From: Desulfobulbaceae bacterium
GTDB taxonomy: Bacteria; Desulfobacterota; Desulfobulbia; Desulfobulbales; Desulfocapsaceae
Assembly (NCBI GenBank): GCA_024636345.1
Contig: JAGXHG010000007.1
Location: 1-64,000, forward strand
Direction of reading: 5' to 3'
Length of the DNA: 64,000 nucleotides
Of the stretch, positions 8,056 through 16,998 are shown in pieces. Made by a program: the position numbers and the translations under genes. How positions within the stretch are numbered: the first letter of the stretch is position 1; the number at the start of each line of letters is the position of its first letter. The notes below the pieces were generated by a model that worked only from the letters and a program-made list of their open reading frames with translations, was not told the origin of the DNA and did not search any database.

Positions 8056-9711
8056 TCAGCCTGAAACAACTCTGTTGCGTCCATGTTCCTTGGCATCGTA
8101 GAGCGCCTGGTCGGCTCTGTCGATCAGCTCGTTTATTGTCCTATCTTCAGTGCTTATCTCCGCTACACCAATACTGATGGTTGCATGCAGAGTCACATCA
8201 TCACACGTAAAAATATGCTGCTGCACCGCCAGCCTGATTCGTTCAGCTGTCTGCAGTGCCTTCTGCAGATCGGCCTGGCCGAGCACAATGAGAAATTCCT
8301 CGCCCCCATAGCGACCGGCGCTATCCAAGATACGCAGCGTCTCCTTGAAAATCCGGGCAAGCTGCACCAGTACCGCATCGCCAACCAAATGACCATGTGT
8401 ATCGTTGACCGTTTTGAAATGATCGATATCCACCATCAACAGGGAAAATTTTGTGCCGTAGCGCCGGTATTGCTCTATCTGTTGCGCCAGATCGGTCATG
8501 ATCTGCTTGCGATTGGCAAGGCCGGTAAGGAAATCGGTGGTCGCCAGTAGTTCCAGTTTCTGCTGACTCTCTTTCAGGCGGGAAATCATGATGTTGAACA
8601 TTTCCGTAACCAAGCCAAGCTCATCCTGGCGGTGAATGGCTACGGCCACATCCATATCCCCGTCGGCCACCCGTAACACTCCTTTGGTCAGGTCTTGCAG
8701 TGGGTTGATAATCTGGCTGGCGATGATCGTTGCTATGCCACCGATAGCAATGGTCAGAAGAACGGCAATCAGGATGATACGGTTACGGTTTTGTATAAGT
8801 CCGGAAAAAATTGTGTCATATTTTTCGGTGACCAGCAGGTGCCAGGGCGGATGACGCAAAGGAATCGATACACCGACTACTCGTTCCTGGTGTTTATTGA
8901 CAAATTCTTTAAGCAGACGTGGAACGGCGAAGAGCCCGATAGTCTCCTGTGGTGATATTAATGTCGCGGACTTGTCTACCGGGAGTGCTGTGGAGACAAT
9001 CAGCTCACCATTCATTTTGAATAGGCTGATTGCATATGGATCTCTTCCAGCTCCAGACAGGGGCAGCGAATTTTTGAGCAGTTGTGGAATGCCCTGCAGT
9101 CGCACTTCCATGACAAAAAAACCGAGGGGCGGAGAATCCTGCTCGGCAAAGAGTGGTATGCCCAGTAGAAGCAACGGAGCTGCTTCCTCTTCTACAGAAA
9201 AGGCATCTCCACTGAATAAACGAAATTTGGCCGTCTGCTCTTTCCAGTTATCAGGTACAGACAAGGGGTGAGCGTTATCGTCGCTGCCTGAGGTTGCGAT
9301 GATGGTGCCATTGTTGTCGAGAACCATCAACCTGCGGTAATCGCTATACTGATCACGCACCAAGGCCAGGTAGCTGCTGATTTTGCGCAGTTGTGACGCG
9401 TCTTTTATTGCTGCCGCTTTCTTCGGTTCGTTTTTACTTTCGGGGACGGTACTGCGGATGGACTCGAGAACCAGCGGAGAGTTGGCGAAGGCCCGCAGGT
9501 CGTAACTTCGCTCCTCGAGCCAGAGATTTATTTCTCTTTCGGCAAAACTGGCGGAGTCGAGCAGCTTCTGCTCAACTTTTTCCGATGTGGCCTTGTGTGT
9601 CAGATCAAACCAGTACCAACCAATTCCCAGTGAGGGAAGCATGGTGACCAGGATGGAAAACACCAGTATCCTGTTGCGGATGGAGCGAAATGCCCGAACT
9701 TGTACCTGCAT
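8056..9711 (-). CDS. Membrane-bound diguanylate cyclase (Cache-HAMP-GGDEF)
   Basis: A 551-residue enzyme predicted to make cyclic-di-GMP from two GTP. It has an N-terminal membrane helix (about residues 13-35), a periplasmic sensor of about 260 residues resembling double-Cache domains, a second helix (IILIAVLLTIAIGGIATII), a HAMP linker (ITNPL-like IINPLQDLTKGV) and a C-terminal GGDEF domain. The active-site loop is intact (RYGGEEF). RILD lies five residues before it, matching the RxxD inhibitory site, so feedback inhibition by product is expected. It is a single gene on the minus strand. Confidence 0.9.
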   Translation of the reverse strand: MQVQVRAFRSIRNRILVFSILVTMLPSLGIGWYWFDLTHKATSEKVEQKLLDSASFAEREINLWLEERSYDLRAFANSPLVLESIRSTVPESKNEPKKAAAIKDASQLRKISSYLALVRDQYSDYRRLMVLDNNGTIIATSGSDDNAHPLSVPDNWKEQTAKFRLFSGDAFSVEEEAAPLLLLGIPLFAEQDSPPLGFFVMEVRLQGIPQLLKNSLPLSGAGRDPYAISLFKMNGELIVSTALPVDKSATLISPQETIGLFAVPRLLKEFVNKHQERVVGVSIPLRHPPWHLLVTEKYDTIFSGLIQNRNRIILIAVLLTIAIGGIATIIASQIINPLQDLTKGVLRVADGDMDVAVAIHRQDELGLVTEMFNIMISRLKESQQKLELLATTDFLTGLANRKQIMTDLAQQIEQYRRYGTKFSLLMVDIDHFKTVNDTHGHLVGDAVLVQLARIFKETLRILDSAGRYGGEEFLIVLGQADLQKALQTAERIRLAVQQHIFTCDDVTLHATISIGVAEISTEDRTINELIDRADQALYDAKEHGRNRVVSG

Positions 9712-10091
9712 ATTTGTGCCTGGTGGGTTTAGGAGAGAAAGTAAAAAGACTTGTCTGGAAAGTTTATCAGAAAAACCATCGAAGGCCCAAAAAACATTGT
9801 TGATATTTTCAATTTTTCAATTATTAAAATAAGGGGGGATAACGTCTGTCAATCAACTAACGAAAAGTTCAGCACAACTCTGATGTGTACCAGCAAGAGG
9901 TGTTTTTCTCAAGAAGAATGGAGAATTAGCGATAAAACAAGATTTTTTCTGGAATCGGCAAATCAGTTTCCTACTCTACCCTATTGTCTTGAAAGGGAAG
10001 AGACTTTCACCGAAAAGATGAAGCGGGTGATTGACTTTGCCGCCGTCCGCGCCGTGAATGGCAGAGATTTTTCCTCATAGGTGAAACAACG
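9712..10091. other. Intergenic stretch with repeat A
   Basis: AT-rich sequence upstream of the diguanylate cyclase, which presumably contains its promoter, followed by copy 2 of repeat A (9983-10053). A 109-codon open frame crosses it (9751-10080), but it lacks a ribosome site and family resemblance, so no gene is called. Confidence 0.4.
9983..10053 (+). repeat. Dispersed repeat A, copy 2
   Basis: Similar to 1742-1812 (shared AGAGACTTTCAC, GAAAAxATGAAxCGG, GCCGCCG). One base is missing from an early A/G run relative to copy 1. In one frame it reads EETFTEKMKRVIDFAAVRA. Confidence 0.6.
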
Positions 10092-10394
10092 ATGCCACCG
10101 TCTAATCAAGACCCACCCGCACAACTGGAGGACTTGCCAAACATTGGCAAAGCTATCGCCGCCGATCTTCGCGGTATTGGCATCGTACACCCTGATCAAC
10201 TTGCCAGGCGCGAGCCGATTGCCATATTTCTTGAGCTGTCAGAAGTCATGGGCCATCGCCTCGATCCTTGTGTGCTCTATACCTTGCTCTCGGTAAAGCA
10301 TTTTCTTGACTGTGGCGAAGCCCTGCCCTGGTGGAAATTCACCGCTGAAGGAAAGATTCTTCTGAAATCGAGCGAGAAAGGAAGCGGCTCATGA
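10092..10394 (+). CDS. Cdd1-type (pathogenicity locus) helix-hairpin-helix protein
   Basis: A 100-residue cytosolic protein resembling the Pfam 'Pathogenicity locus' (Cdd1) family, related to the TfoX C-terminal domain. The N-terminal half has a helix-hairpin-helix (LEDLPNIGKAIAADLRGIGI), then HPDQLARREPIAIF, and the family's DPCVLYTLLSVKHF and PWWKFT motifs. Such hairpins usually contact DNA non-specifically; the biological role is unknown. Its TGA overlaps an ATG that opens a glyoxalase-family remnant. Confidence 0.75.
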   Translation: MPPSNQDPPAQLEDLPNIGKAIAADLRGIGIVHPDQLARREPIAIFLELSEVMGHRLDPCVLYTLLSVKHFLDCGEALPWWKFTAEGKILLKSSEKGSGS

Positions 10395-10462
10395 AACCAC
10401 GCATTTCAGGTATTCCCCTCGGTGTCGATGACCTCGACAGATCGCTCCGCTTCTCTCTATAA
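10391..10462 (+). pseudogene. N-terminal remnant of a glyoxalase/VOC family gene
   Basis: The ATG at 10391 overlaps the preceding stop (ATGA). The 23 codons MKPRISGIPLGVDDLDRSLRF match the characteristic first strand and helix of VOC-family proteins (consensus about MKPRISxITLGVDDLERSLRFY). The frame then stops at TAA 10460-10462 and no continuation is recognisable in any frame. The rest of the gene appears deleted or replaced. Confidence 0.5.
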
Positions 10463-10707
10463 TGACAGACTGTCTGGTTTGAGAGCCTGGCCGATAGGGC
10501 AGAGAGGATTCCTTTAATTATTTCCCCTGGTTGAGCAGGACCCGTGGACCGATTTTTGTCGGGATGAGGGTGAAAGTGGCCATGATTGCCAGGATCTTTT
10601 GCCCGCATCCTTGCGGAAAGCGGCAGAAAGCGATGTTGACGTATCCTTGCAGGTGTTTGATCAGATAGCTGAAGTGTTTCTATCTCCGTTTTTTTCGTCC
10701 CCCAGAA
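10463..10707. other. Short gap with no recognisable gene
   Basis: This stretch separates the glyoxalase remnant from the end of the minus-strand MOSC gene. Neither strand holds a supported gene; it may contain degraded sequence from the lost gene. Confidence 0.4.
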
Positions 10708-11145
10708 CTAATTGATCGGGAATATGGTATCACCGGCCGTGGCCGTGCCACCCTCGACGACCTTGGCAAAGAGGCCTTCCTTGGGCATAATGCATTCACC
10801 GGTGGCCTTTTTGATGGCACAACCGTCGTTATGGCATTTTTTGCCGATCTGGGTGATTTCAAGGATAATGTTAGCGCCAATTTGTAATTGGTCGCCTACC
10901 TTGATGGTGGTTATATCAAGACCCTTGGTAATGATATTTTCAGCAAAGGCTCCGTCCTTTAAGCTCGGCAGCTTTTCTTTGACGATGTCAATACTCTCAG
11001 CGGCCAGCAGTGACACCTGTCTGTGCCATTTGCCGGCATGGGCGTCGTCAACAATGCCAAAATCTTTTTCAAAAACGGCTTGAGAAATCGCTCTTTTAAC
11101 AATACCTTTTTTGGAGCTGGTACAGATTGCTGCAACAGTAGCCAT
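10708..11145 (-). CDS. MOSC domain protein
   Basis: A 145-residue stand-alone MOSC domain protein. Motifs include DAHAGKWHRQVSLLAAESID near the N-terminus, FAENIITKGLDI, and IGKKCHNDGCAIKK with the conserved cysteines, followed by the closing VEGGTATAGDTIF. MOSC domains bind molybdenum cofactor or sulfur carriers; stand-alone forms are often encoded beside molybdopterin biosynthesis genes, but none is visible here. ATG 11145 follows AAGGAAAG. The protein is presumably cytosolic. Confidence 0.85.
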   Translation of the reverse strand: MATVAAICTSSKKGIVKRAISQAVFEKDFGIVDDAHAGKWHRQVSLLAAESIDIVKEKLPSLKDGAFAENIITKGLDITTIKVGDQLQIGANIILEITQIGKKCHNDGCAIKKATGECIMPKEGLFAKVVEGGTATAGDTIFPIN

Positions 11146-11765
11146 AACTTTCCTTACGTTCTCAGGTTAACAGATGATAGAAGCTTGTTTTTTACATCGA
11201 CACCTCAGGGGCCGGAAAACCAGTCGAGTGGTACAATAGAAACCAGGAATTGAGTTTTTTATCAGTTTTGAAGAGGGACAAGCAGTGAATCCGCTCTCAT
11301 GTCAATCTGATACGACCATATTACCGAAGCCCAATTCTCCTGAGTTTACATTAAAACTACTACAATATGGAAATTTACGAGTCAATCATTTTCGTCTGTA
11401 TGGGGAGGCTTATTTCCACAGAAAAAGGGTTCAGTTTTTAAAAAATGACCTGACAAGCCAGAGGGACTGTTTCCATAATGGGAGCAGCCCCTATTTTATT
11501 CGTCGAAAATGTGAAAACCTGCCCCGTCGAGTGCAAGAGGCTAGATTGATTCTCTTTTGTACTTCATGCTCAGGCTTCTTATTATTCAAATGCTATCCTG
11601 TGCCAGAAGGTGGCACGGACTTACTTCTCTGAAGAAGTTGTGGCTAAGGACTATCTTGTGTATCATAAACTTGATGCAGGGTTGTTTTTTTTTAATGGAG
11701 AGGAAAAGCCGGAAAAGAATTGTTCAGCCCCTTAGCGCTAGCGGTAGCGGTTTCAGGAGATTCTT
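11146..11765. other. 620-bp region without a supported gene
   Basis: A 115-codon frame (11285-11632) has poor coding character. A second plus-strand frame, open from about 11550 to the TAG near 11735, reads more like protein (VARTYFSEEVVAKDYLVYHKL) but has no start codon. This suggests a decayed gene. No RNA gene or terminator was recognised. Confidence 0.35.
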
Positions 11766-12959
11766 ATGGATAAACAAAGTCGTTCCGGCAGTGACAATAA
11801 AATTGGGGTGCTGATCGGTGGATCCGGTCTGATCGGCGGTGGCATTCTTCATTATTTCAAGACCAGGGGCGAAGGCGAGTTTGAGCTGCTGGCACCCAAC
11901 AGCAAGCGCTTGAGTCTGCGTGATCCTGACGATATACGATTCTACCTCAAACAGAATACACCGGATTTTATCATCAACACCGCCATCACCTCCATTGACA
12001 GTAATCCGCTTCTTACCTTGGAGACAAATTACCTTGGTACTGTCAATCTGGCCAGGGCTGCGGTCGATCTGGGTATCCCCTATATCCATTTCAGTTCTGC
12101 CGCCGTCTTGCCGACAGGGGAAAATCTAGGTGAAGAAGATCAACTGAGCTTAACCCCGGATCTGGCCAACTATCCCAAGTCCAAATTACTGGCGGAACTG
12201 GCCCTTCAGGAAATGCACTGCAAGCTCGGGCTTGATTATACCAATATCCGTCTGGCCGTAGTTTATGGAGCGCACGATCACAAAATTCAGGGCTTTCAGC
12301 GTATGCTCTTTGCGCTGGCTGATCAAACCATGCCTTTCCTCTTCACCAATCATCAGGCCATGCATTCGTACTCCAATGCGAAAAAAGTCCCATCTTTTGT
12401 CTATCATATCCTGAACCACCGGGAAGAATTCAGCGGTCGGACCTTTCACTTTGTCGATCCCAATCCTGTATTATTGAGCCAACTTATTCTCACGATCAAG
12501 TCGTATATGGAGCTGAAGCGGCCAAAGGAAATTTTCCTGCCCTATCCCCTGGCCAAGTTCGGGGCCGGTTGCATGGTTACCTTGACCAGAATGCTGAGAC
12601 GGATCGGCATTGAGTCCAAGATGCCGCCCGAGTTGATGTTTCTGCAGAATTTTTATCAGACGCAGAGTCTGTCGGCGACAGAAATCAGTCAAACGAGCTT
12701 TGTCGATCCGGATCCGGGGAGTACTATTTTTACCGAATTGCCCATGCTGATCCAATATTATCTGACGCGCTGGGAAGATCTTAATCTCATTGTTCCGGAT
12801 GATAAGATTTTCTTTGATCCAAGCAAACGGGCCGATGTTTTTCTCAACGATCCTGAAAAATTGCTCGCATCTCTGAAGGATGAGACCTCTTCTCCATTTC
12901 TGGATACCTGCATATGGCCACGTGGTGGTAACGTCGATTCTGAGACAGAAGATAAATAA
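11766..12959 (+). CDS. Extended SDR / NAD-dependent epimerase-like protein
   Basis: A 397-residue protein with an N-terminal Rossmann fold (GVLIGGSGLIGGGIL, residues about 13-27) for NAD(P). It has HFSSAAVLP in place of the usual active-site serine strand and YPKSK as the YxxxK catalytic pair, so it belongs to the extended short-chain dehydrogenase/epimerase superfamily. The C-terminal 120 residues are outside the core fold and unassigned. ATG 11766 follows GGAGATTCTT. The PEP-carboxykinase-like gene lies 216 bp downstream on the same strand. The substrate, perhaps a nucleotide sugar, is unknown. Confidence 0.75.
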   Translation: MDKQSRSGSDNKIGVLIGGSGLIGGGILHYFKTRGEGEFELLAPNSKRLSLRDPDDIRFYLKQNTPDFIINTAITSIDSNPLLTLETNYLGTVNLARAAVDLGIPYIHFSSAAVLPTGENLGEEDQLSLTPDLANYPKSKLLAELALQEMHCKLGLDYTNIRLAVVYGAHDHKIQGFQRMLFALADQTMPFLFTNHQAMHSYSNAKKVPSFVYHILNHREEFSGRTFHFVDPNPVLLSQLILTIKSYMELKRPKEIFLPYPLAKFGAGCMVTLTRMLRRIGIESKMPPELMFLQNFYQTQSLSATEISQTSFVDPDPGSTIFTELPMLIQYYLTRWEDLNLIVPDDKIFFDPSKRADVFLNDPEKLLASLKDETSSPFLDTCIWPRGGNVDSETEDK

Positions 12960-13175
12960 CGCCAGAACATGATTTAAATACCAAGAGGGCATGGACAGAA
13001 GGAGATGTCCATAATATATTGCTTACTGAATGTGGTGTCTGTTGCCGTCTCCACTGGCGATAAATACTTGACAGCGAAGGCCGCTTTTACTTACCATATA
13101 TTCTTATAAAGAATATATTTTCGCCGCTGATCTATCCCTTCTGCGTCCCCTGCAACTGATAAAGGAAAAATATTC
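12960..13175. promoter_or_regulatory. Intergenic region with palindromic candidate operator
   Basis: It contains a small hairpin (ATGGACA / TGTCCAT, about 12990-13014) after the epimerase gene. Bases 13096-13118 form a perfect 10-bp inverted repeat with a 3-bp centre (ATATATTCTT-ATA-AAGAATATAT). A TTGACA hexamer lies about 25 bp before the palindrome. This arrangement would suit a repressor site over the promoter of the PEP-carboxykinase-like gene. Confidence 0.45.
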
Positions 13176-14849
13176 ATGGCAACCGTACAACAGATTCCCC
13201 CTTCCCCCTGGCGGGCCATTATCGAGACTGGCTTGTATGCTAACTCAGTTTACAAGACTTCCATGGCCGAATTGTATGAGCTTTCGCTTCGTCAACCCGA
13301 GATTGTGGCTACCTCTCACCCCATGTACAATCCAGGCCAGTTCGGTCTTCCCGAGGATGCAGTTGTGCTGGTATCCAACGATGGGTCAGTAGTCGGACGC
13401 ACCGCCCGAGCCCGTCTCCTGGTGCGTACCTTTGACAAAAACCAGAGTGACAGGATTCAGGCCCTGCTGCGTGAGGCGGTCTATCAGTTCAATAAACGGC
13501 CATCTCTGCACCTGGAAGGGGTGATTGGACTGCACTCAGATTTCATGATCAAAGCTCATCTCCTCAGTCCTGCGACCGATGCCAAAAACATGCTTGACTG
13601 GGGAATAAATTTCTGTCCTTTTATTAAGCCCTGGAAGGAGATTTACGCTAAATCAAGGATCATCAACGAACCTGATATCATCGCTTTTGCCGACCCAGAA
13701 TGGAGTCATCCGGATTATCCGAATGGCTGTGTTATCATTGATGAACTGACTAACTGTATCGCCATTCTCGGGCTGAGGTATTTCGGGGAACGAAAAAAAG
13801 GAACGCTGACCCTGGCCTGGACCATCGGGGTGCGCCATAATATGGTGGCCTGTCACGGTGGCATCAAGAAGATCGGCAATATGCCGCCGGTGGCGGTTTT
13901 TGGTCTTTCCGGTTCGGGGAAATCCTCAATCACCAACAGCCTGGATCATGAAGGCATGCTGACTGCGGAGGAAAAGGTCACAGTGATCCATGACGATGCC
14001 TTTCTCATTGACCTGGAACGGGATTTTTCAGTAGCCCTTGAACCCTCTCTTTTTGACAAGACCGATGCAGTTACCAGTGTAGACGCACAGCTCAAATTTT
14101 TCTATTCGGCCCAGAATGTCGGGGTTATGTCTACGGCTGATGGCGGAAAACGCATGGTGCATGGGGATGTGCGTAATAACAACGGCCGCTGTTTGAAGAG
14201 CCGGGATATGTTTCGCCATGCTGGACACTGCGAACGACCGGGTATCTTGATCTGGCTGCAGAAGGATACGAGTCTGCCGCCAATCTCCAAAGTTACGAGC
14301 AGTTCACTGGCCGTGGCCATGGGCGCTTCGCTTTCCACTATGCGGGCCAAGGGAGTGGAAAATGTTGATGCCCTGGAGTTGGAGAAATTGGTTATTGAAC
14401 CCTTTGCAAATCCCTTCCGGGTTCATTCCCTGCTTGAGGATTGTGAGCAGTTTCGTAAACTCTTCAAGATGGGATGTGAGTGTTACATCATGAATACCCA
14501 TGCCTTCGGTGTGGGTGATGATCTGGAGAATATCGCCAAGGAATTGTCGCTGGCTATTGTCACTGCACTTGTGCGGGGGAATATTCAGTGGCGGGAGTGG
14601 CGTACCTTTAAGGGACTCCTGGTGCCGAAAAATGGCAATGACTATTTTGGCGCAGATTTTGACCGCAAATATAAACCATCCCGAAGCCCGGCTTATCTCC
14701 GCTTCCAGCGTGACCGGATGCAGGATCGTATCACTTTTCTTTCCCGTAAACGGGATGAAGAACATGATATGGCCAATACCTTTATCGCACCCCTGGTATC
14801 TGCCCGATTGACCATCGACCGGATTCTCGATCCGGATCTGTATCGCTGA
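13176..14849 (+). CDS. ATP-type phosphoenolpyruvate carboxykinase-like protein
   Basis: A 557-residue protein with the PEPCK-type nucleotide-binding core: P-loop VFGLSGSGKSS (about residue 242) and the downstream acidic pair VIHDDAFLI, equivalent to kinase-2. The preceding strand (CHGGIKKIGNMPP) and the ending resemble ATP-dependent PEP carboxykinases, which convert oxaloacetate and ATP to PEP, CO2 and ADP. Length is near the family's usual 530-540. The P-loop serine and the divergent N-terminal half leave open that it is a paralogue with another substrate. The start follows AAAGGAAAAATATTC, and the gene probably has its own regulated promoter. Confidence 0.6.
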   Translation: MATVQQIPPSPWRAIIETGLYANSVYKTSMAELYELSLRQPEIVATSHPMYNPGQFGLPEDAVVLVSNDGSVVGRTARARLLVRTFDKNQSDRIQALLREAVYQFNKRPSLHLEGVIGLHSDFMIKAHLLSPATDAKNMLDWGINFCPFIKPWKEIYAKSRIINEPDIIAFADPEWSHPDYPNGCVIIDELTNCIAILGLRYFGERKKGTLTLAWTIGVRHNMVACHGGIKKIGNMPPVAVFGLSGSGKSSITNSLDHEGMLTAEEKVTVIHDDAFLIDLERDFSVALEPSLFDKTDAVTSVDAQLKFFYSAQNVGVMSTADGGKRMVHGDVRNNNGRCLKSRDMFRHAGHCERPGILIWLQKDTSLPPISKVTSSSLAVAMGASLSTMRAKGVENVDALELEKLVIEPFANPFRVHSLLEDCEQFRKLFKMGCECYIMNTHAFGVGDDLENIAKELSLAIVTALVRGNIQWREWRTFKGLLVPKNGNDYFGADFDRKYKPSRSPAYLRFQRDRMQDRITFLSRKRDEEHDMANTFIAPLVSARLTIDRILDPDLYR

Positions 14850-14860
14850 TTTCAGCCGTT

Positions 14861-15994
14861 TTAACGATGACTCTGGTAGCCTGCCAGTCTGCCCTTCTTT
14901 GAAAAAACGATCTGCCACACCTGTATTGTCCGCGAGCGGAAGGCGCCCGCCATGGAGAGGAGGTAGTATTTCCACATCCGATAGAATGTTTCGCTGTATT
15001 GGTCCTGCAGCCTTGGCCAGCTTTGATCAAAATTGACAAACCAGCTTGTCAGTGTTTTGTCGTAGTGAATACCGATGTTATGCCAGTCTTCCATAACCAG
15101 CAGGAGTTCACTGGCCTTACCCAGTTGCTCGATGGAGGGAAGCATGCCGTTCGGGAAGATATACTTGTCAAACCAGGGGTCTCCATGGTGGGTTGAGTTG
15201 TTGGAACCTATGGTATGAAGAAGAAAGAGAGCGTCCGGTCTCAGGCAACGGTTGACGACTTGCATGAACTCGCGGTAATTTTTGTAGCCCACATGCTCGA
15301 ACATGCCGACTGAAACAATTGCGTCAAATTCCTCAGACAGATCGCGGTAATCAAGGAGGCGGATATCGATGGGCATCCCGGCGCAACGCTTACGGGCCAT
15401 CTTGGCCTGTTCCTTGGAGATGGTTATGCCCACCGCTTCAATGCCATACCTTTGGACCGCATAGCGGACAAAACTCCCCCAGCCGCAACCGATATCGAGA
15501 ACACGCATGCCCGCTTCCAGTTTGACCTTCCGGCAGATGAGCTCCAGTTTGGCCTCCTGGGCCTCAGTGAGATCCATGGTTTCGTTATTCCAGTAAGCAC
15601 AGCTGTAGGTCATGTGTTTGTCGAGCATACATTCAAAGAGATCATTGCCGACATCATAATGTCTTCTGCCTACCTCAAAGGCTTTTTTTCTATTCTGACA
15701 ATTGGAGAGGGTGGCTTTGATGCAGCAGAGAAGAGCAGATCTTGATCTTCTGAGTTTTAGGTCAAGGTCGTTTCTCAGGACGCGAAAAAAGAACTGATCA
15801 AGGGAGAGGCAGTCCCACCAGCCGGCCATATAGGTCTCACCCAGAGCCAGAGAACCTCCACAGAGAAGGTGGTTGTAGAATTCGGGGTTGTGGATCTGGA
15901 TGTCCCAGGGGCGGGGGCCGTTGATGCTGATGCCGGCGAGGGAGAAGATTTCAGAAATGGTCAGCTCGGATGAGTCTTGGGTAATTGGTGACAT
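14861..15994 (-). CDS. cfa: Cyclopropane-fatty-acyl-phospholipid synthase
   Basis: A 377-residue S-adenosylmethionine-dependent enzyme that adds a methylene bridge to unsaturated acyl chains of membrane phospholipids. The N-terminal lipid-binding part includes GETYMAGWWDC and HYDVGNDLFECMLD. The methyltransferase core has VLDIGCGWGSF, GITISKEQ and the family motif SVGMFEHVGYKNY, followed by HTIGSN. Length matches Cfa (about 380). ATG 15994 follows AGGAGGT. The gene converges on the PEPCK-like gene with only 11 bp between stops, and no terminator separates them. Confidence 0.93.
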   Translation of the reverse strand: MSPITQDSSELTISEIFSLAGISINGPRPWDIQIHNPEFYNHLLCGGSLALGETYMAGWWDCLSLDQFFFRVLRNDLDLKLRRSRSALLCCIKATLSNCQNRKKAFEVGRRHYDVGNDLFECMLDKHMTYSCAYWNNETMDLTEAQEAKLELICRKVKLEAGMRVLDIGCGWGSFVRYAVQRYGIEAVGITISKEQAKMARKRCAGMPIDIRLLDYRDLSEEFDAIVSVGMFEHVGYKNYREFMQVVNRCLRPDALFLLHTIGSNNSTHHGDPWFDKYIFPNGMLPSIEQLGKASELLLVMEDWHNIGIHYDKTLTSWFVNFDQSWPRLQDQYSETFYRMWKYYLLSMAGAFRSRTIQVWQIVFSKKGRLAGYQSHR

Positions 15995-16404
15995 AAGGAC
16001 TCGTTACCTCCTGTCGCAAGATTACGGACATTTGATATCTCTTGATAATTGAAAGAAATGTCAGGTGAAAAATGAGAGTGTCTTCCTTATGGCATATCAT
16101 GCTATCTGTATAAAAAACAAGAGAGAAGCCATGTTACCCTTTTGCCCGGAGGGGTTAACAATATCACAGGCAGCCACCAAAGGCTGATTATGTTTTAGAT
16201 TGCAGCTCAGGGAAAAGCCAATGGAAAATTTATAACCTTATTTGTTTATCTCCTTGCATCTTTACCCGTATTTAGATGTATACTTTAATAAAGAGAAGAG
16301 TCAGATAGGATGAAAGAGGTATGAAATCCAGTCAACCGCTTGTCGGGTGCTTCAATTATGAATGCGCAGATGATAGGCAGGGACAATGTGAAAGGAGGTT
16401 TTAT
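15995..16404. promoter_or_regulatory. Divergent intergenic region
   Basis: About 410 bp between the starts of cfa (minus) and the BCAM0308-type gene (plus). It is AT-rich and must hold both promoters, but no clear -35/-10 pair stands out. No RNA gene was recognised. Confidence 0.35.
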
Positions 16405-16911
16405 ATGAGCCAAAAAAAACAAGGAAGTATGGACCAGAAACAGGGAAGACATGATAAGTTGATCCAGGAAGAGCGTCACGACACTTATAAGGAACAGGAA
16501 AAGTGGCCCGAGCCTACGGTCTGTAGTGAATGCAGCGCCGTATTTATTGGAGGAAGGTGGGCGTGGCAGGAGCGGGCGGACAATGCCCATGCCATTATCT
16601 GCCCGGCCTGCCAGCGTATTAAGGATGCGTTCCCCGCCGGTTATCTTGAGATTAAAGGCAGCTTCTTCGGCAGCCATCAGGAGGAGATGCTTAATCTGAT
16701 TCATAATCTTGAGGCCCAGGAAAAGGGCGAACATCCAATGGAACGGTTGATGGCCATTACCACAGAAGAAGATCATACCCTGATCACCACCACTGGTATC
16801 CATCTCGCCCGGCGGATTGGTGAGGCCTTGAAACATGCGTATCAGGGTGATCTTGAGTTTGCTTATGGTGATGCGGAAAAAATTATTCGCCTGAGCTGGG
16901 TCCGGGAATAA
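16405..16911 (+). CDS. BCAM0308 family protein
   Basis: A 168-residue cytosolic protein. ATG 16405 is chosen because it sits behind the strong ribosome site AAAGGAGGTTTTAT; a longer frame from 16321 has none. The family is recognised from SMDQKQGRHDKLIQEERHD, two CxxC pairs likely to bind zinc (CSECSAVF and CPACQRI), and the C-terminal TTTGIHLARRIGEALKHAYQG. The last part resembles an RNA-binding fold. Function is unknown. Genes for protein repair and ribosome hibernation follow, which fits a stress role. Confidence 0.75.
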   Translation: MSQKKQGSMDQKQGRHDKLIQEERHDTYKEQEKWPEPTVCSECSAVFIGGRWAWQERADNAHAIICPACQRIKDAFPAGYLEIKGSFFGSHQEEMLNLIHNLEAQEKGEHPMERLMAITTEEDHTLITTTGIHLARRIGEALKHAYQGDLEFAYGDAEKIIRLSWVRE

Positions 16912-16998
16912 GAACGGATAGTAGTCGTTTGTTCATTCAAGGTACTCCGAATCGATTGTCGTAATGAAAACCGACAACAGGAGGTGGTTGAAGAGAAG

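Noticed and set aside
9751-10080. 109-codon plus-strand frame upstream of the Cdd1-type gene
   Set aside because: No ribosome site, mixed composition, and its end is repeat A.
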